A DNA stretch of 64,000 nucleotides from Aurantiochytrium sp. KH105 (GCA_003116975.1 BGKB01000178.1:1-64000); one strand, 5' to 3'; positions 1 to 11,890 are shown, counted from the stretch's first letter. The notes: a model not told the origin generated them from the letters alone. Numbers and translations: made by a program.

Positions 1-1845
1 CAGGGTATTCTCGCAAACAAGATATCTCCGATCAAACCAATTAACGCACCTCTCGGAAGGGTTGTTCCAAAATTCGAACCTTAATTACCTGTACGTGATG
101 AAATGGAACTATGAGTTGGCTCGGTAAACGTCTTCTTGATAGCGGTACTGGAAGAACCTACGGCGTCCAACATCACTAACGCAGCATCATGCACTTTAAA
201 GGTATCTCCAGAACAACTTTCTGACCTACTTTCCTGCCAGCGATCGTTTATGGTCTTTAAACATACTTGATCTCTCAAACAACCGTCTCACGGAGCTTTC
301 GGAAGGCGTCTCCCAACAAGTACATGAGCTACATCTCTACAATAATTTGCTCGAGACAGTTCCTGCAAGCTTTTTTTCGTTGTCTGAAATGAGTATTCTA
401 GAGTTGTCTTCAAATCGTCTCACCGAGCTTCCTGAGGACTTTGGACAATTGGCAAACATTGATGTATTACAGTGGGTGAACGTAGATAACAACGCGTTGA
501 CGAAAATTCCGGAGTCAATTACGAGTTTCACCAGCTCAATGTCTTGGCCTGAGTTGAACTTTAATGACAATCCTCTCTGCGGGGCGCAACCGGACATGAG
601 TGGTTTACAGGCTAATGTTTATTACGACAGTAATATCCCCGAAACATGCCCAACAGCAAGCCCGACAGCAAGCCCGACATCAAGCCCGGCAGTAACCCCG
701 ACAGCAAGCCCGACAGCGATACCAACGTTGAGCCCGACAGCACGCCCGAGGGCGAACCCAACGCCTCGCCCAACAGCAAGCCCAACCGTGAGCCCAACGA
801 CAAGTCCAACAGCAAGCCCGACCGTAGTTCCGACGATGAGACCAACTGTGAGCCCAACTGTGAACCCAACAGCAAGCCCGACAACGAGCCCTACGACAGG
901 TCCAAGAGCAAGCCCGACCGCAACTCCGACGATAAGCCCAACAACAAGCCCGACGGCAAGTCCAACGACAAGTCCGACATTAGCGCCAACAGAAACCCCA
1001 TCGAAGATGCCAACGGTGAATCCGACAATCGCACCAGAAACAAGATCCCCGACAGCAATGCCGACTTCCAGGCCTTCGGAAGAGAGTCCGACAGCATCGC
1101 CGACCGTTGACCCTACTTTACCCACGACAGAGCCGACAGTTTCGAGTCGTGGAGGCTCGACTCCGACAACAGATCCTGCGAGTCTCGCAACAGAGCATCC
1201 ATTGTCGATTGGTGCGTCTCCCAGTCCAACTGCAAGCCCGACGGGTGTTCTGGGCGAAAAGGTTGCCATGTACGCCCCTCTGGGCGCGAGCTGCATGCTT
1301 GCTGCTTCTGCGGGCGGGGCATGGTTATATCGTCGCCATCGTCTACGACGTCGACGCGTGGCCGCGGTGAACCCGACACCTGCATTTCCAGCAAACTAGG
1401 GCTTGCCTTGCGCGAAAGCCGCTGGATGACTCGCCGCCCGGTAGCTTCATCAACACCAGAACATCGTCAACCATCATTCCTTGCTTTCTTTAGATAGCAG
1501 CGTAATGCTCAATGATTTTGACCGAGACCGTCACTATTCGCCGAGAAGACGCCTTTTTCGTTCCTTGGCCTTGCCCTACTTCGTCAATGTCTGCTTTCTT
1601 TTTCACTGCAACTCATCTTTCGTAAATGTCGCTTCTATCGAATACGAATGCAATGAATGAAGCTTTTCTCAGTTTAGTATACAGCAAAGACGCATTTTTC
1701 ATCGCTGGGCATTTACATGTTAGCCTTGCCTTTCAACGTGATCTTCGGACTTCATCCCTTCTTCCAACGACTCTTTGCTTACCTCTGCACTGTGGGGTGG
1801 CACTCGATCGATCGCAGGCAAAGGCTCTCTCTGCTGATTTTAATT
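1..1845 (+). repeat. Segmental duplication, copy 1 (matches about 7096-8935)
   Basis: The last two exons of LRR gene A, the intron between them and roughly 450 nt of 3' flank reappear as gene C and its flank. Introns and non-coding flank match almost as well as the coding part. This points to recent duplication or gene conversion rather than selection on protein alone. Similarity fades near the shared GATCGATCGCAGGCAAAGG segment; the left limit is outside the window. Confidence 0.85.
22..1399 (+). CDS. LRR receptor-like membrane protein A (5' end outside window)
   Basis: Probable cell-surface recognition or adhesion protein with extracellular leucine-rich repeats. Two exons are visible, 22-90 (69 nt, one LRR) and 202-1399; the donor at 91 is GTACGT and both junctions are phase 2. 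The last exon reads LYLQNNFLTYFP..., then LRRs such as LSSNRLTELPEDFGQLANI and a cap with NPLCG. From about 649 to 1240 a Pro/Thr/Ser stalk follows, built on the tetrapeptide SPTA and its variants. A single hydrophobic segment at about 1261-1330 is the likely membrane anchor, followed by a basic tail (RRHRLRRRRV) ending AVNPTPAFPAN. Upstream exons and the signal peptide lie left of the window. The end of this gene and its 3' flank are almost identical to gene C. Ligand and pathway cannot be told from sequence. Confidence 0.85.
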
Positions 1846-2489
1846 TCATCACTCGCCGCGTCAAACGGTACTGCGCCTATCCCTGCTGGCAGACGCTGCC
1901 CGCGAGGTTACTCCCAGGCTCTGCAGCTGATGCTGCAGCTCTGAAAGACGAGTGTGGGTGTGATTGCGGACAGTTACACTGTGGCACTGCACGGGTGGGA
2001 GGCAGACAGTAACAGGAAAGATGGAAGCGGCGTAACAGACGCGGTTGAGGCTTGGTCATAGAAGCTGAACGCCTTGTGAGCGCTGTTTTTGATTGAGTCA
2101 CCTTCTTCGAACAAGCCTCGCTGGCCGCAAGGACCTTGAAAAGGAACAGATAACATCGTGTGATCAATTGTCTCTCCACGGACAACACCCTTTCTCCATA
2201 TAGGCTTGACCCTCCAAGTTCGGGGCCTATCCTTGATCACGAACGAGCCGTTAAGAGCTCAAAACTAGCTTTGAGCTTACTTCTGTCGGGAGTTACTCCG
2301 AAGTTGAATGAGATCAACACGGAACGGCCTTTTGCGTTGGCTGGTGTCTAATCATTGAACATTGCAGCTTGACGATCTCATAGCAAAACTGAAACTACGA
2401 GCGAGACGATTGTGCCTTGCACCGCGTTCACCACGCACACCACGCACACCACTTGCAGATCCAAAAGACGACGCAACTCGGGAGTCACT
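1400..2489. other. Intergenic: 3' flank of LRR A and 5' flank of LRR B
   Basis: No convincing gene. The first 450 nt belong to the A/C duplication. Short ACCACGCAC repeats at about 2429-2452 lie just upstream of the B start codon. No clear TATA box was seen. Confidence 0.5.
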
Positions 2490-5199
2490 ATGCATTCGCT
2501 CGGGATAAGCTTTTGTCTCGTGCTTGTTTTTGCAAGCATCGACTTGTCGACCGCTCTGTATTGCAATGGGGCGACGTGCGATCCTGCGGCAGTGCCTGCT
2601 TCTACGACTGCAATTTACGGGAGCGGGGAAACAGTCTTTCCAGATCTTTCTAGCGTAACAGACTTGAGGGATATGTAAGTATTCACTTTTAATGATAGCG
2701 CAGCTGGCTCGATTCAAAGGAGGAAGGAGAAGCTTACTCGCGTGCATGTGAAGGACCATCGAAGCCTCGACATTTTCTGCTGTCCATACGAGTTTGAGCG
2801 CCATGACACCGCTGACAAAATTGTAAGTTCAGCTCTCGAAAAATGGATCCACAATGGATTTCGGACTCACAAGTTTCTCAGGAACCTTGGTAACAATGCG
2901 CTTGCTGATGTACCTGTGGAAGTTTCAAGCTTGACCAACCTGCAGCAATTGTACGTTCATAACATACCATATCTGTTCGCTCGGATGCTCTTTTATTGAC
3001 TCTCCTGCGCAGCTACATGACCTCCAATGAGCTCTCATCGCTTCCAGAAGGTATTTCCTCACTCACGAGTGTCCTTGCACTGTAAGTTCCCCCCTCCCCA
3101 CTCGTCCCCCCAAAAGACAATTCAGGTGGATGCCTCATAGTGACTTTTGGAAGCAGAGTCTCACCTTTGAAGTTGATGCAGCGACTTTGGATCGAATTCA
3201 ATCCTCGAAGTACCCAGTACGCTGAGCGCTCTCACAGCGCTCACAAGTCTGTAAGTTGCGCGTCGTGTGCTGCATTTTCTTTCTGAAAACAGATGAAGGG
3301 GGGAAAGCTCAAACTCGAGCTTTGCTGACACCGTTCTCTTTTCTTCTTGCAGAGGGCTTCGGAGCAACAAGCTCTCAGATCTTCCTAGCGGCTTTTCTAC
3401 TCCTTTGACTGCTTTGGTTGCTCTGTACGTGTTCTTTACTATGAACGCTCAAGGCGTTTGCGCTCTTAGTGGAGCCAAATCTCGCGCAAAATTAAAACTG
3501 ACGCAATTACACTTTCAGCGAGCTCGATTACAACTCGTTTCTCACGGTACCTGCAAGTGCGTTCGCGCTGAGCAATTTGGAGACCTTGTGAGTTAAAAGC
3601 GTCTGCCAGCATGGCTTGTACCTCAGAAACTGTTAAAAATGCTCACGCACATTCCCACGTTTGATAGCCCTGCAGAAAGCTTAATAACAATCAGCTTACA
3701 GAACTTCAACAAGGCATTTCGGCATTGACAAGTCTTATCGTCTTGTAAGTGCGCAGGGCAACTCGCTTTTTCGATCATTGCAGGAATTTACTCACGCATT
3801 TCAAAGGAATGTAAACAACAATGAGCTCACGGCACTTCCAAGCAGCATGTCAGATCTCGCAGCGCTAACTGAGCTGTAAGTCGTACCTGGAAGCCGGTGT
3901 TGCCAGTTCGATACTGTTCGTCTCCCTGACGTGTAGGCTCTCTCCTTCGCACAGACTTGCCAAGGACAACGCGCTAACATCACTTCCGAGCGAGCTCTTC
4001 ACTTCGTTGTCTGCCATGAGATCACTGTAAGTCTTCCTTCTTCGTTTCTTTCTTTCTTCCTCGGGGGCGCACGATTCAAATTTTTCAAGATCATCTCATA
4101 CTCACGATCAATATTTCATGCAACAGGGACCTCAGCTACAACGACCTCACCGCGGTTCCGGAAATTAGCAGCCCGGCTCTTCAATACTTGTAGGTTGCGT
4201 CAAGCGAGCATTTTGCTTGCATTGAGAGGACCGAAAACTCACACAACTGCTTGCTAAAACTGCATCGGTAAAAAGACATTTGCAGTACAACACTTTGCTT
4301 GCTTTTCCCAACGTGTTCCAAAGTACGGCGCTGGTCTCTCTGTACGTTTTACTATGAACATCTGTCACTTTCTTCCGGATTTCGCAGCATGGGTCGGTTC
4401 TGACTCTTGAAATCTCTGTTTTTATGTTTGTGTTTCATGTTCTTCCTTCAGTAACGCTGCATCCAATGAGATTCCGTCCATCCCAGAGGATCTATCCGCA
4501 TTGACAGATCTCAGCCAACTGTACATGACAAGCAACCTCCTTACCCAGTTGCCAGATGCCCTTACAGGCCTGAGTCTCTCCCAATTGTATGCGGCCAATA
4601 ATCACTTGTGTGGCCCGCAACCAGATACAAGCCACATTGCCACGGTCATCCTAGACAGCGACATCTCAGCCTGCCCTACCCCGAGTCCCACGATGAGTCC
4701 CACGGACCCAACGGCGCGTCCAACAGATTCCCCGACCATGAGCCCGACCATGGCACCAACCATGAGCCCAACCATGTCTCCGACAATGAGCCCGACCATG
4801 AGCCCGACCTCGAGCCCAACGCCCAACCCGACCATGAGCCCGACCTCGAGCCCGACCATGAGTCCAACCAAGAGCCCGACCTTGAGCCCGACCACGAGTC
4901 CAACCAAGACACCGACCACGAGTCCAACGATGAGCCCAACCAAGACCCCAACGATGAACCCAACCATGACCCCGACGACAAGTCCTACGGCAAGTCCAAC
5001 GGAGAGTCCGACAAATAGCCCCACAGTCGAACCGCCGGCAACCGTAACGATTCAGGTCGCGGTTCTTGCCCCGCTCTGCGCTGCAGGCGTCCTCGCAATC
5101 TCCGCGAGCAGCGTCTTCATGTACCGCTACTTTCGTCTTCGTCCTCAGCGCGTGGCGCCTGCGAATCCGACAGCGGCCTTTGCTAAGATATCGCAATGA
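2490..5199 (+). CDS. LRR receptor-like membrane protein B (13 exons, modular LRR exons)
   Basis: Predicted type I surface protein of 562 aa. Exons: 2490-2674, 2754-2822, 2882-2950, 3013-3081, 3182-3250, 3353-3424, 3519-3587, 3676-3744, 3807-3875, 3955-4026, 4127-4189, 4276-4341, 4452-5199. Their summed length is divisible by three. Exon 1 encodes a signal peptide (start MHSLGISFCLVLVFA) and an N-cap with Cys residues (LYCNGATC). Exons 2-12 each encode one LRR of 21-24 residues, for example FYMTSNELSSLPEGISSL, and every junction is phase 2. Donors are GTAAGT, GTACGT, GTGAGT or GTAGGT. Exon 13 encodes two more LRRs, a cap (LCGPQPD), a stalk rich in SPTM-type units, a membrane helix at about 5050-5125 and a short basic tail with ANPTAAF. 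Acceptor 4275 was chosen over the AG at 4285 because it keeps the frame and matches gene D. Function beyond recognition or adhesion is unknown. Confidence 0.88.
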
Positions 5200-6265
5200 G
5201 CGAGTTGCTGCCGTCACAGAGACACGAGTCAGCAAGCACAGAGTTTTCTGTCCTCAAAGGTTAAAGCGGCCAGCAAATTGGCTAGACCTGGTAGAATAAG
5301 GTCGGCCAGAGGAATCTGCTCAGAGCCGCTTGAGATCAATATGAAACTTCTAGACTTCGTACTCTTGTTCAGTGCCTTCATGACACATACGGTCAACCAA
5401 CATCTTTGACGTGTTGAAATTGAAAAGATGCTTTTCATCCGGCCGGATAATGCGCTTTCGAGGGGGTGCGCATCGACTCCACTATTACGAGCTGCGCTCC
5501 CTACGCATTCGCTTCTTCGACTGGAGTCGGCACCGAAACCGTCAGTTGGTCAGTTGCTCGAACAAAAACCAAGCAAGGCTGCCGTACAACACTGTCATGG
5601 TCTTGGCGGAAATGGAGCGCGGGGCTACCTTTCGCGCAGAGCCTTCACTGATCCCTTGCGCACAGAGCCTGCACTGCTCCAAAGCTGCCTTTGTTGTTTC
5701 TTAAAAAGTAAGTGGCACACACAAGGACGATGTTCACCTTCCTATCGAGATGGTGTTGTTATCATAGAAGCCAGGCTGTTCCGCTGCCCCGTCCTACGTT
5801 GCTCCGCCCAACTATCGCTGGCGTCGCCGCCGCTGTTCAATCGCGGCTAGAGCTAGCCCGCTTCAGGCTTGTTGATCCGTTGAGCGAATGTCTGCACTGT
5901 AAGTGGCCATGTACTATACATTTCGGCTGATTCAATTGGCCCACCACCATGTCGTGAATGGAAGAAAAAGAGAAAATCTTACTCATTATTTGGGCAGCGT
6001 CTGTCAGTCAGTCAGCCATGACTGGAACGTTTCATATCGTCTTGCTGGTCGCGCCTTCTTTGTTGTCCCGCCGGCATTTGATCGCGAACAACGTCTTTCT
6101 TGCCCAACGTCTTCACGCAAACGCGCAACGAAGCTCACTAGGTTGAAAGCTTGATTGCATTCGGCTTAAAGAGGGGCATCACCGAGGCCGTCTGCACTTG
6201 CGTGGGCGGAAGGGACAATTGCTCTGCGCCGCATCAATTCGAGTCGCGTCGGTCTATCAGCTGCA
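5200..6265. other. Intergenic between LRR B and LRR C
   Basis: Open frames here have no LRR, stalk or other recognisable pattern and look like chance. Nothing repeated or palindromic stood out. It should hold the B terminator and the C promoter. Confidence 0.45.
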
Positions 6266-8498
6266 ATGGCTTCGACGAGATGGAGAGCGATACTTGCCGT
6301 TGCTGCTTTGAGCTTACACTGCGCAAATGCTGCGTCTTTCTCGTGCAATGGTGACTCCTCATGCGATCTAAGCGCTATCCCTCCATCGACAACTCGAATC
6401 GTTGGCAATGGCTTGAGCGAGTTTCCAGATCTCTCGGGCTTGACGGATTTGCGTCATCTGTAAGTGTAACTCTGACGATTCTGATCACACATTTAATCTC
6501 GGTCAAGTCGAGCGTTCAGGCCGCTGACAGGTGCTATCCTCTGACAGTGAATTGCGGCAAAGCGGCTTCACGTCAGTGCCCGACGCGCTCACCACACTCA
6601 CGACCCTGTCTACCCTGTAAGTACCCCTCGTATAAGGAATGCTCTATTGGGCAAAGGACTTTGGTTTATCGACTTACATTATTGTTGTGCGTGCAGGAAC
6701 TTAAATAACAATCAGCTCACCGCTCTTCCTGAGGGACTCTCTGCGCTGACAAACATTTATAGTTTGTAAGTTCTCAAAGGCCCGGGGTGACGAGAATGAA
6801 GAGAATGACGAGAATGACGAGAATGACGAGAATGACGCTGATCCTATGGAGAATGCTGTAGGGGACTTGCTTCAAATCAGCTCACAGGCTTGTCAGAGAG
6901 TCTGTCTGAGCTCTCACATCTCGGTTCCCTGTATGTTGCTTTGTTTGCATCAGCTTTATGTCCTTTACTAACGCAAACATGAGATGATTGATTAGAAATC
7001 TCAAAGGAAACAAGCTCACGGAGTATCCCAACATGACGCACCCGGAATTGGTCGAATTGTAAGTTTTCAGGCTTGGGGCAGTCACATCTTGTTTCTGCAA
7101 CTAATGTCTTCGCAAACAAGATATCTCCAATCAAACCAATTAACGCACCTCTCGGAAGGGCTGTTCCAAAACTCGTTTCTTTTTGTCCTGTAAGTGATGC
7201 AATGGAACGATGAGTTGGCTCGGGAAACGTCTTCTTGGTGGCGAGACTGGAAGAACCTACGGCGTCCAACATCACTAACGCAGTAACATGCACTTCAAAG
7301 TTCTCTCCAGAACAACTTTCTGACCTACTTTCCTGACGGCGACAACTTATGGTCTTTGAACATACTTGATCTCTCAAACAACCGTCTCACGGAGCTTTCT
7401 GAAAGCGTACCCCCAATGATTACTGAGATATTTCTCTACAACAACTTGCTCGAGACAGTCCCTGCAAGCCTTTTCAGATTGTATGAAGTTTCAGATCTAA
7501 ATTTGTCTTCAAATCGTCTCACCGAGCTACCTGAGAGCTTTGGAGAATTGGCAAACTGCTTTTGGTTGTGGAACGTGGACGTAGGAAACAACGCGTTGAC
7601 GAAAATTCCGGAGTCAATTACGAGTTTCGCCAACTCAATGTCTTGGCCTAATTTGTACTTTTACGGGAATCCTCTCTGCGGGGAGCAACCGAACACTAGT
7701 GGTTTACTGGCTTCTGTTTATTACGACAGTGAAATCCCCGAAACATGCCCAACCGCAAGCCCGACATCAAGCCCAACAGCAACCCCGACAGCAAGCCCGA
7801 CAGCAAACCCGACAGCAAGCCCGACAGCGATACCAACGGCGAGCCCGACAGCACGCCCGACGGCGAGCCCAACGCCTCGCCCAACAACAAGCCCAACCGT
7901 GAGCCCAACGACAAGTCCAACAACAAGCCTGACCGTAACTCCGACGACGAGACCAACCGTGAGCCCAACAACGAGCCCAACAGCAAGTCCTACGACAAGT
8001 CCAACAGCAAGCCCGACCGTAATTCCGACATTGAGCCCAACAACAAGCCCGACGGCAAGTCCAACGACAAGTCCGACATTAGCGCCAACAGAAACCCCAT
8101 CGAAGATGCCAACGGTGAATCCGACAATCGCACCAGAAACAAGATCCCCGACAGCAATGCCGACTTCCAGGCCTTCGGAAGAGAGTCCGACAGCATCGCC
8201 GACCGCTGACCCTACTTTACCCACGACAGAGCCGACAGTTTCGAGTCGTGGAGGCTCGACTCCGACAACAGATCCTGCGAGTCTCGCAACGGAGCATCCA
8301 TTGTCGATTGGTGCGTCTCCCAGTCCAACTGCAAGCCCGACGGGTGTTTTGGGTGAAAAGGTTGCCATGTACGCCCCTCTGGGCGCGAGCTGCATGCTTG
8401 CTGCTTCTGCGGGCGGGGCATGGTTATATCGTCGCCATCGTCTACGACGTCGACGCGTGGCCGCGGTGAACCCGACACCTGCATTTCCAGCAAACTAG
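6266..8498 (+). CDS. LRR receptor-like membrane protein C (7 exons)
   Basis: Paralogue of A and B, 576 aa. Exons: 6266-6459, 6548-6616, 6697-6765, 6862-6930, 6996-7058, 7121-7189, 7301-8498; all junctions are phase 2 and the total is divisible by three. Exon 1 carries a signal peptide (MASTRWRAILAVAALSLHC) and the Cys-containing N-cap (FSCNGDSSC) shared with B. Exons 2-6 hold one LRR each. The last exon holds several LRRs (LDLSNNRLTELSESV, NLSSNRLTELPESFGEL), the NPLCG cap, an SPTA-type stalk from about 7742, a membrane helix at about 8360-8430 and the tail AVNPTPAFPAN. It has far fewer single-LRR exons than B, so repeat number varies within the family. The start ATG is the only one before the signal peptide. 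Confidence 0.88.
6789..6837 (+). repeat. Intronic 9-nt minisatellite
   Basis: About five copies of GAGAATGAC in the third intron of LRR gene C, between exons ending 6765 and starting 6862. It is absent from the corresponding introns of B and D. Confidence 0.8.
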
Positions 8499-8935
8499 GG
8501 CTTGCCTTGCGCGAAAGCCGTTGGATGACTCGCCGCCCGGTAGCTTCATCAACACCAGAACATCGCCAACCATCATTCCTTGCTTTCTTTAGATAGCAGC
8601 GTAATGCTCAATGATTTTGACCGAGACCGTCACTATTCGTCGAGAAGACGCCTTTTTCGTTCCTTGGCCTTGCCCTACTTCGTCAATGTCTGCTTTCTTT
8701 TTCACTGCAACTCATCTCTCGTAAAGGTCGCTTCCATCGAATACGAATGCAATGAATGAAGCATTTCTCAGGTTAGTTTACAGCAAAGACGCATTTTGCA
8801 TCGCTGGGCCGTCGTTAGCCTCGCCTTTCAACGTGATCTTTAGACTTCATCCCTTCTTCCAACGACTCTTCGCTCGCCTCTGCACTGTGGGTGGCACTCG
8901 ATCGATCGCAGGCAAAGGCTCTCTGCTCGATTCTC
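7096..8935 (+). repeat. Segmental duplication, copy 2 (matches about 1-1845)
   Basis: Second copy of the block described for gene A. The coding part from about 8079 to 8498 is nearly identical to 980-1399, while the stalk in front of it shows small substitutions and unit changes. Confidence 0.85.
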
Positions 8936-9440
8936 CGCTGCGGTTCTGGCATTTTTTGGATCCCAAACAAGATTGCTTCTTTTGCCTCTTACTGGATTAC
9001 TACTGTCTTTGTCTTTCTTTTGATCGATCGCACTGCTTTGATTTCCAAGATTACGCATCATTCTTTCACGCGTTCTGATGTCCGCGCTGCCGGCTGGTTG
9101 CAGTCAGCAGCTCGGAAGTTCTGACGCGATGGTGCTGGTGGTGCTGGTCCTGGTACTCTCGGAGCCGTTGCTGGTGCTGGCGTTGATGCTCTTTGTCGCA
9201 TTCGTTTCGTTGCCGCCATTAGCTTTGTTGACGAATGATTCACACAGTGTCGTGTACAGGGTGGGCCGATCAGTCAGGCCTGTTTTGCATTCTTGTCGGG
9301 CTTGTCACTAAAGGAAACGTCCCGCCAGGCTACTCCGGACCTCAAAGCTCACTGGCACTGAGGGCGGAGCTGTCTCAGACTCCGACTCGGACTCGGAGCT
9401 CACCTATAATTCTTCTAATCTGAAACTCACATTCTTTCAG
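8499..9440. other. Intergenic and missing 5' part of LRR D
   Basis: The first 440 nt belong to the A/C duplication. A strongly hydrophobic open stretch begins with ATG at 9129 (MVLVVLVLVLSEPLLVLAL) and has a phase-2 GT at 9254 that could join the first D exon. It lacks the Cys-containing N-cap of B and C, so it is only a candidate signal exon. Confidence 0.3.
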
Positions 9441-11890
9441 GAGTCTCGTCGCCGACCAGCTCGCGGACGTGCCTCCGGAGGTTCTAAGCTTAACCAATCT
9501 ACAACGACTGTACGTTGACTACAACTGACACCAGACACTTTGCTTGCTTTTCATCTGACCACACATGTATGTACGTTCAGGCTATTGGGTGTCAATCAGA
9601 TTTCTTCGATCCCAGATGGCATCTCTGCACTCACAGGTCTCATCGCGATGTACGTTTGAGAATGATTTTGGCGAGTAGTGGAAGTCAGTGTCGCAACCAA
9701 TCGCTGACGTACTGAAACAACAAAAATTGTAGCGACGTCATAAGCAACTCCATTCTCGAAGTGCCGAGCGCGCTGAGTGCCCTCACGGCGCTGACCAGCC
9801 TGTACGTTATCTTTTCAAAGAACCCAATGTTGAGCATTCCATCCTTGCTGACGAAGGCAATCCTTTTCGCAGAGGTCTGCGGAGCAACAAGCTCTCGGAT
9901 CTCCCCAGTGGCGTCTTTGCACCCTTGAGTTCTCTGGTTTCTTTGTGAGTTTATTTCTACCATGGTCTACATTTTGTAGAATCAGGACACCGCTGTATCT
10001 AACCTTCAATTCGAAATATTCGCAGGGAGCTTAACTACAACTCGTTCGTCACGACCCCAGTGAGCATAATGAACTTGAAGGCGCTCACAGCCCTGTACGT
10101 TTGAGAAGTAAACCACGCTGCAGGCCTTTGTGAAGTAAATTATGAACGTCTGAATGCTGACCTCTCTCTTGAATGTAATTCACAGCGCGCTGGAAGGTAA
10201 CCAGCTGACCAAGATTGGAGGCGAGCTGCTTGTGCTGAGCAATCTGCGATTTTTGTAAGTCGGACACGTGCAAGCCTTAATTTCTTCGCACGGGTAAGGG
10301 ACTCACACACACGTGTTTTACTTTCAAATAAATATCATACAGGGGCCTCGGTGCGAATCAACTCACAGCACTTCCTTCGGAAATGTCTGGCTTGACGAAT
10401 CTCATCAGCCTGTACGTGCGAACAATCTAAATGCTTTTTCAAATCGGAATCAACACTCACATGCCAATCCATAGCGACCTTGCCCAAAATGACCTCCCAA
10501 CAGTCCCCAGTAGCTTGTCGGCTCTCACTGCGCTCACACAGCTGTACGTTTTCCGTATGAAGTCCATTCTAGCAGACATCTTACGATTCCCGCAAACGAT
10601 TGACGCATTTACTTTACGTCGCGCAGAGGCCTCGACGGCAACGCGCTCACAGCGCTTCCAAGCGGACTCTTTACCTCTTTGACTGCGATGCGATCACTGT
10701 AAGTCATGGCAATTAGATGACGCGACCATAGAATGTATACTCACCAAAAGAGTGGTGTTTGGCGAAACAGGGGTCTTAGCTTCAACGATCTTCCTGAGAT
10801 CCCTCAAATAAGCAGCCCGGCACTTCAGTACTTGTAAGTATGGAATTCTGACAAGCAAAGGAGATGTTTACCCGAGGACACCGATGACTCACGGACCCCA
10901 TTGCCTTGGACTTGTAATTCTCCCACTCCCAACAGATCCATACAGTATAATAGCTTGCTTGCTTTCCCTGACCTGTTCCAGAGTACGGGACTGCTCGTCA
11001 TGTACGTTGAACTTATCGTTTTCACTTTTGGCAAGTGGAAGGGAGTTCTGACTTCAGAGTATTGATGGCTCTTACTCTATTTCGTCTTGAACAAAGCAAC
11101 GCTATATCCAACGAGATTCCTTCCATCCCCGAAGAAATCTCTGCGTTGACAAATCTCGTCCAGCTGCACATGACAAGCAATCTCCTCACGAAGCTTCCGA
11201 ACGCTCTGACCGGCATGAGCCTGGCCCAATTGCATGCAACCAGCAACCAACTTTGTGGTGACCAACCAGATACAAGCCACATTGGCACGGTCACGCTGGA
11301 CGCCGATATTCCAGCCTGCCCGCCAACGGACAGTCCAACTGCTTCTCCCACGGTGAGCCCTACGGCTCCGACGGCGCGTCCAACAGATTCGCCAACTGTA
11401 AGCCCTACCATGCTCCCCACGACGAGCCCGACAATGAGTCCCACGCAAAGTCCAACCGTAAGTCCAACCAGACGCCCGACGTTGAGCCCGACGTTGGATC
11501 CGACGACGAGCCCAACCACAAATCCAACCACGAGTCCAACGTCAAGCCCGACCACGAGCCCGACAAAGAGCCCTACGAAGAATCCGACCACAAGTCCGAA
11601 CAAAGAGTCCTACGAAGAATCCGACGGCAAGCCCAACTAAGAGTCCTACGAAGAGCCCGACGGAAAACCCGACGGCAAGCCCAACAATGAGCCCGACAGC
11701 AAGCCCGACGGCGAGCCCTACAGAGGCGCCGCCAGCCACAGTGACGATGCGTGTTGCAGTTCTTGTTCCTCTCTGCGCTGTAAGCGTGCTTGGCGTTTCT
11801 TCGGGGTTCTTCTTCATGAATCGCCAGCATCGACTTCGTCTCCAACGCGTCGCGGCCGTCAACCCGACAGCGGCATTTGTGGGAAAATGA
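9441..11890 (+). pseudogene. LRR receptor-like gene D, frameshifted, no clear first exon
   Basis: Paralogue of gene B. Twelve exons fit: 9441-9509, 9581-9649, 9733-9801, 9873-9944, 10026-10094, 10186-10254, 10343-10411, 10475-10543, 10627-10698, 10771-10833, 10936-11001 and 11097 onward; the first eleven are single LRRs with phase-2 junctions. The last exon matches the B last exon (NAISNEIPSIPEEISALTNL), but its stalk reads into a stop at 11638-11640. An extra A near 11599-11600, within CCGAACAAAG, explains this. One frame over, the SPTA stalk resumes and runs through a membrane helix (about 11746-11820) to the family tail AVNPTAAF and a stop at 11888-11890. No signal-peptide exon like those of B and C was found. 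It has one more single-LRR exon than the matching part of B. It may be a pseudogene, or an intact gene with a sequencing error and an unrecognised first exon. Confidence 0.7.

Noticed and set aside
646..1110. Second + strand frame of Lys-Pro-Asp/Asn repeats across the stalk
   Set aside because: A shifted reading of the same 12-nt minisatellite, without start context or domain.
622..1296. Long - strand frame of Val-Gly-Leu repeats (also opposite genes B, C and D)
   Set aside because: It is the antisense of the Ser-Pro-Thr stalk repeats; the + strand has signal peptides, LRRs and splice sites that explain the DNA.
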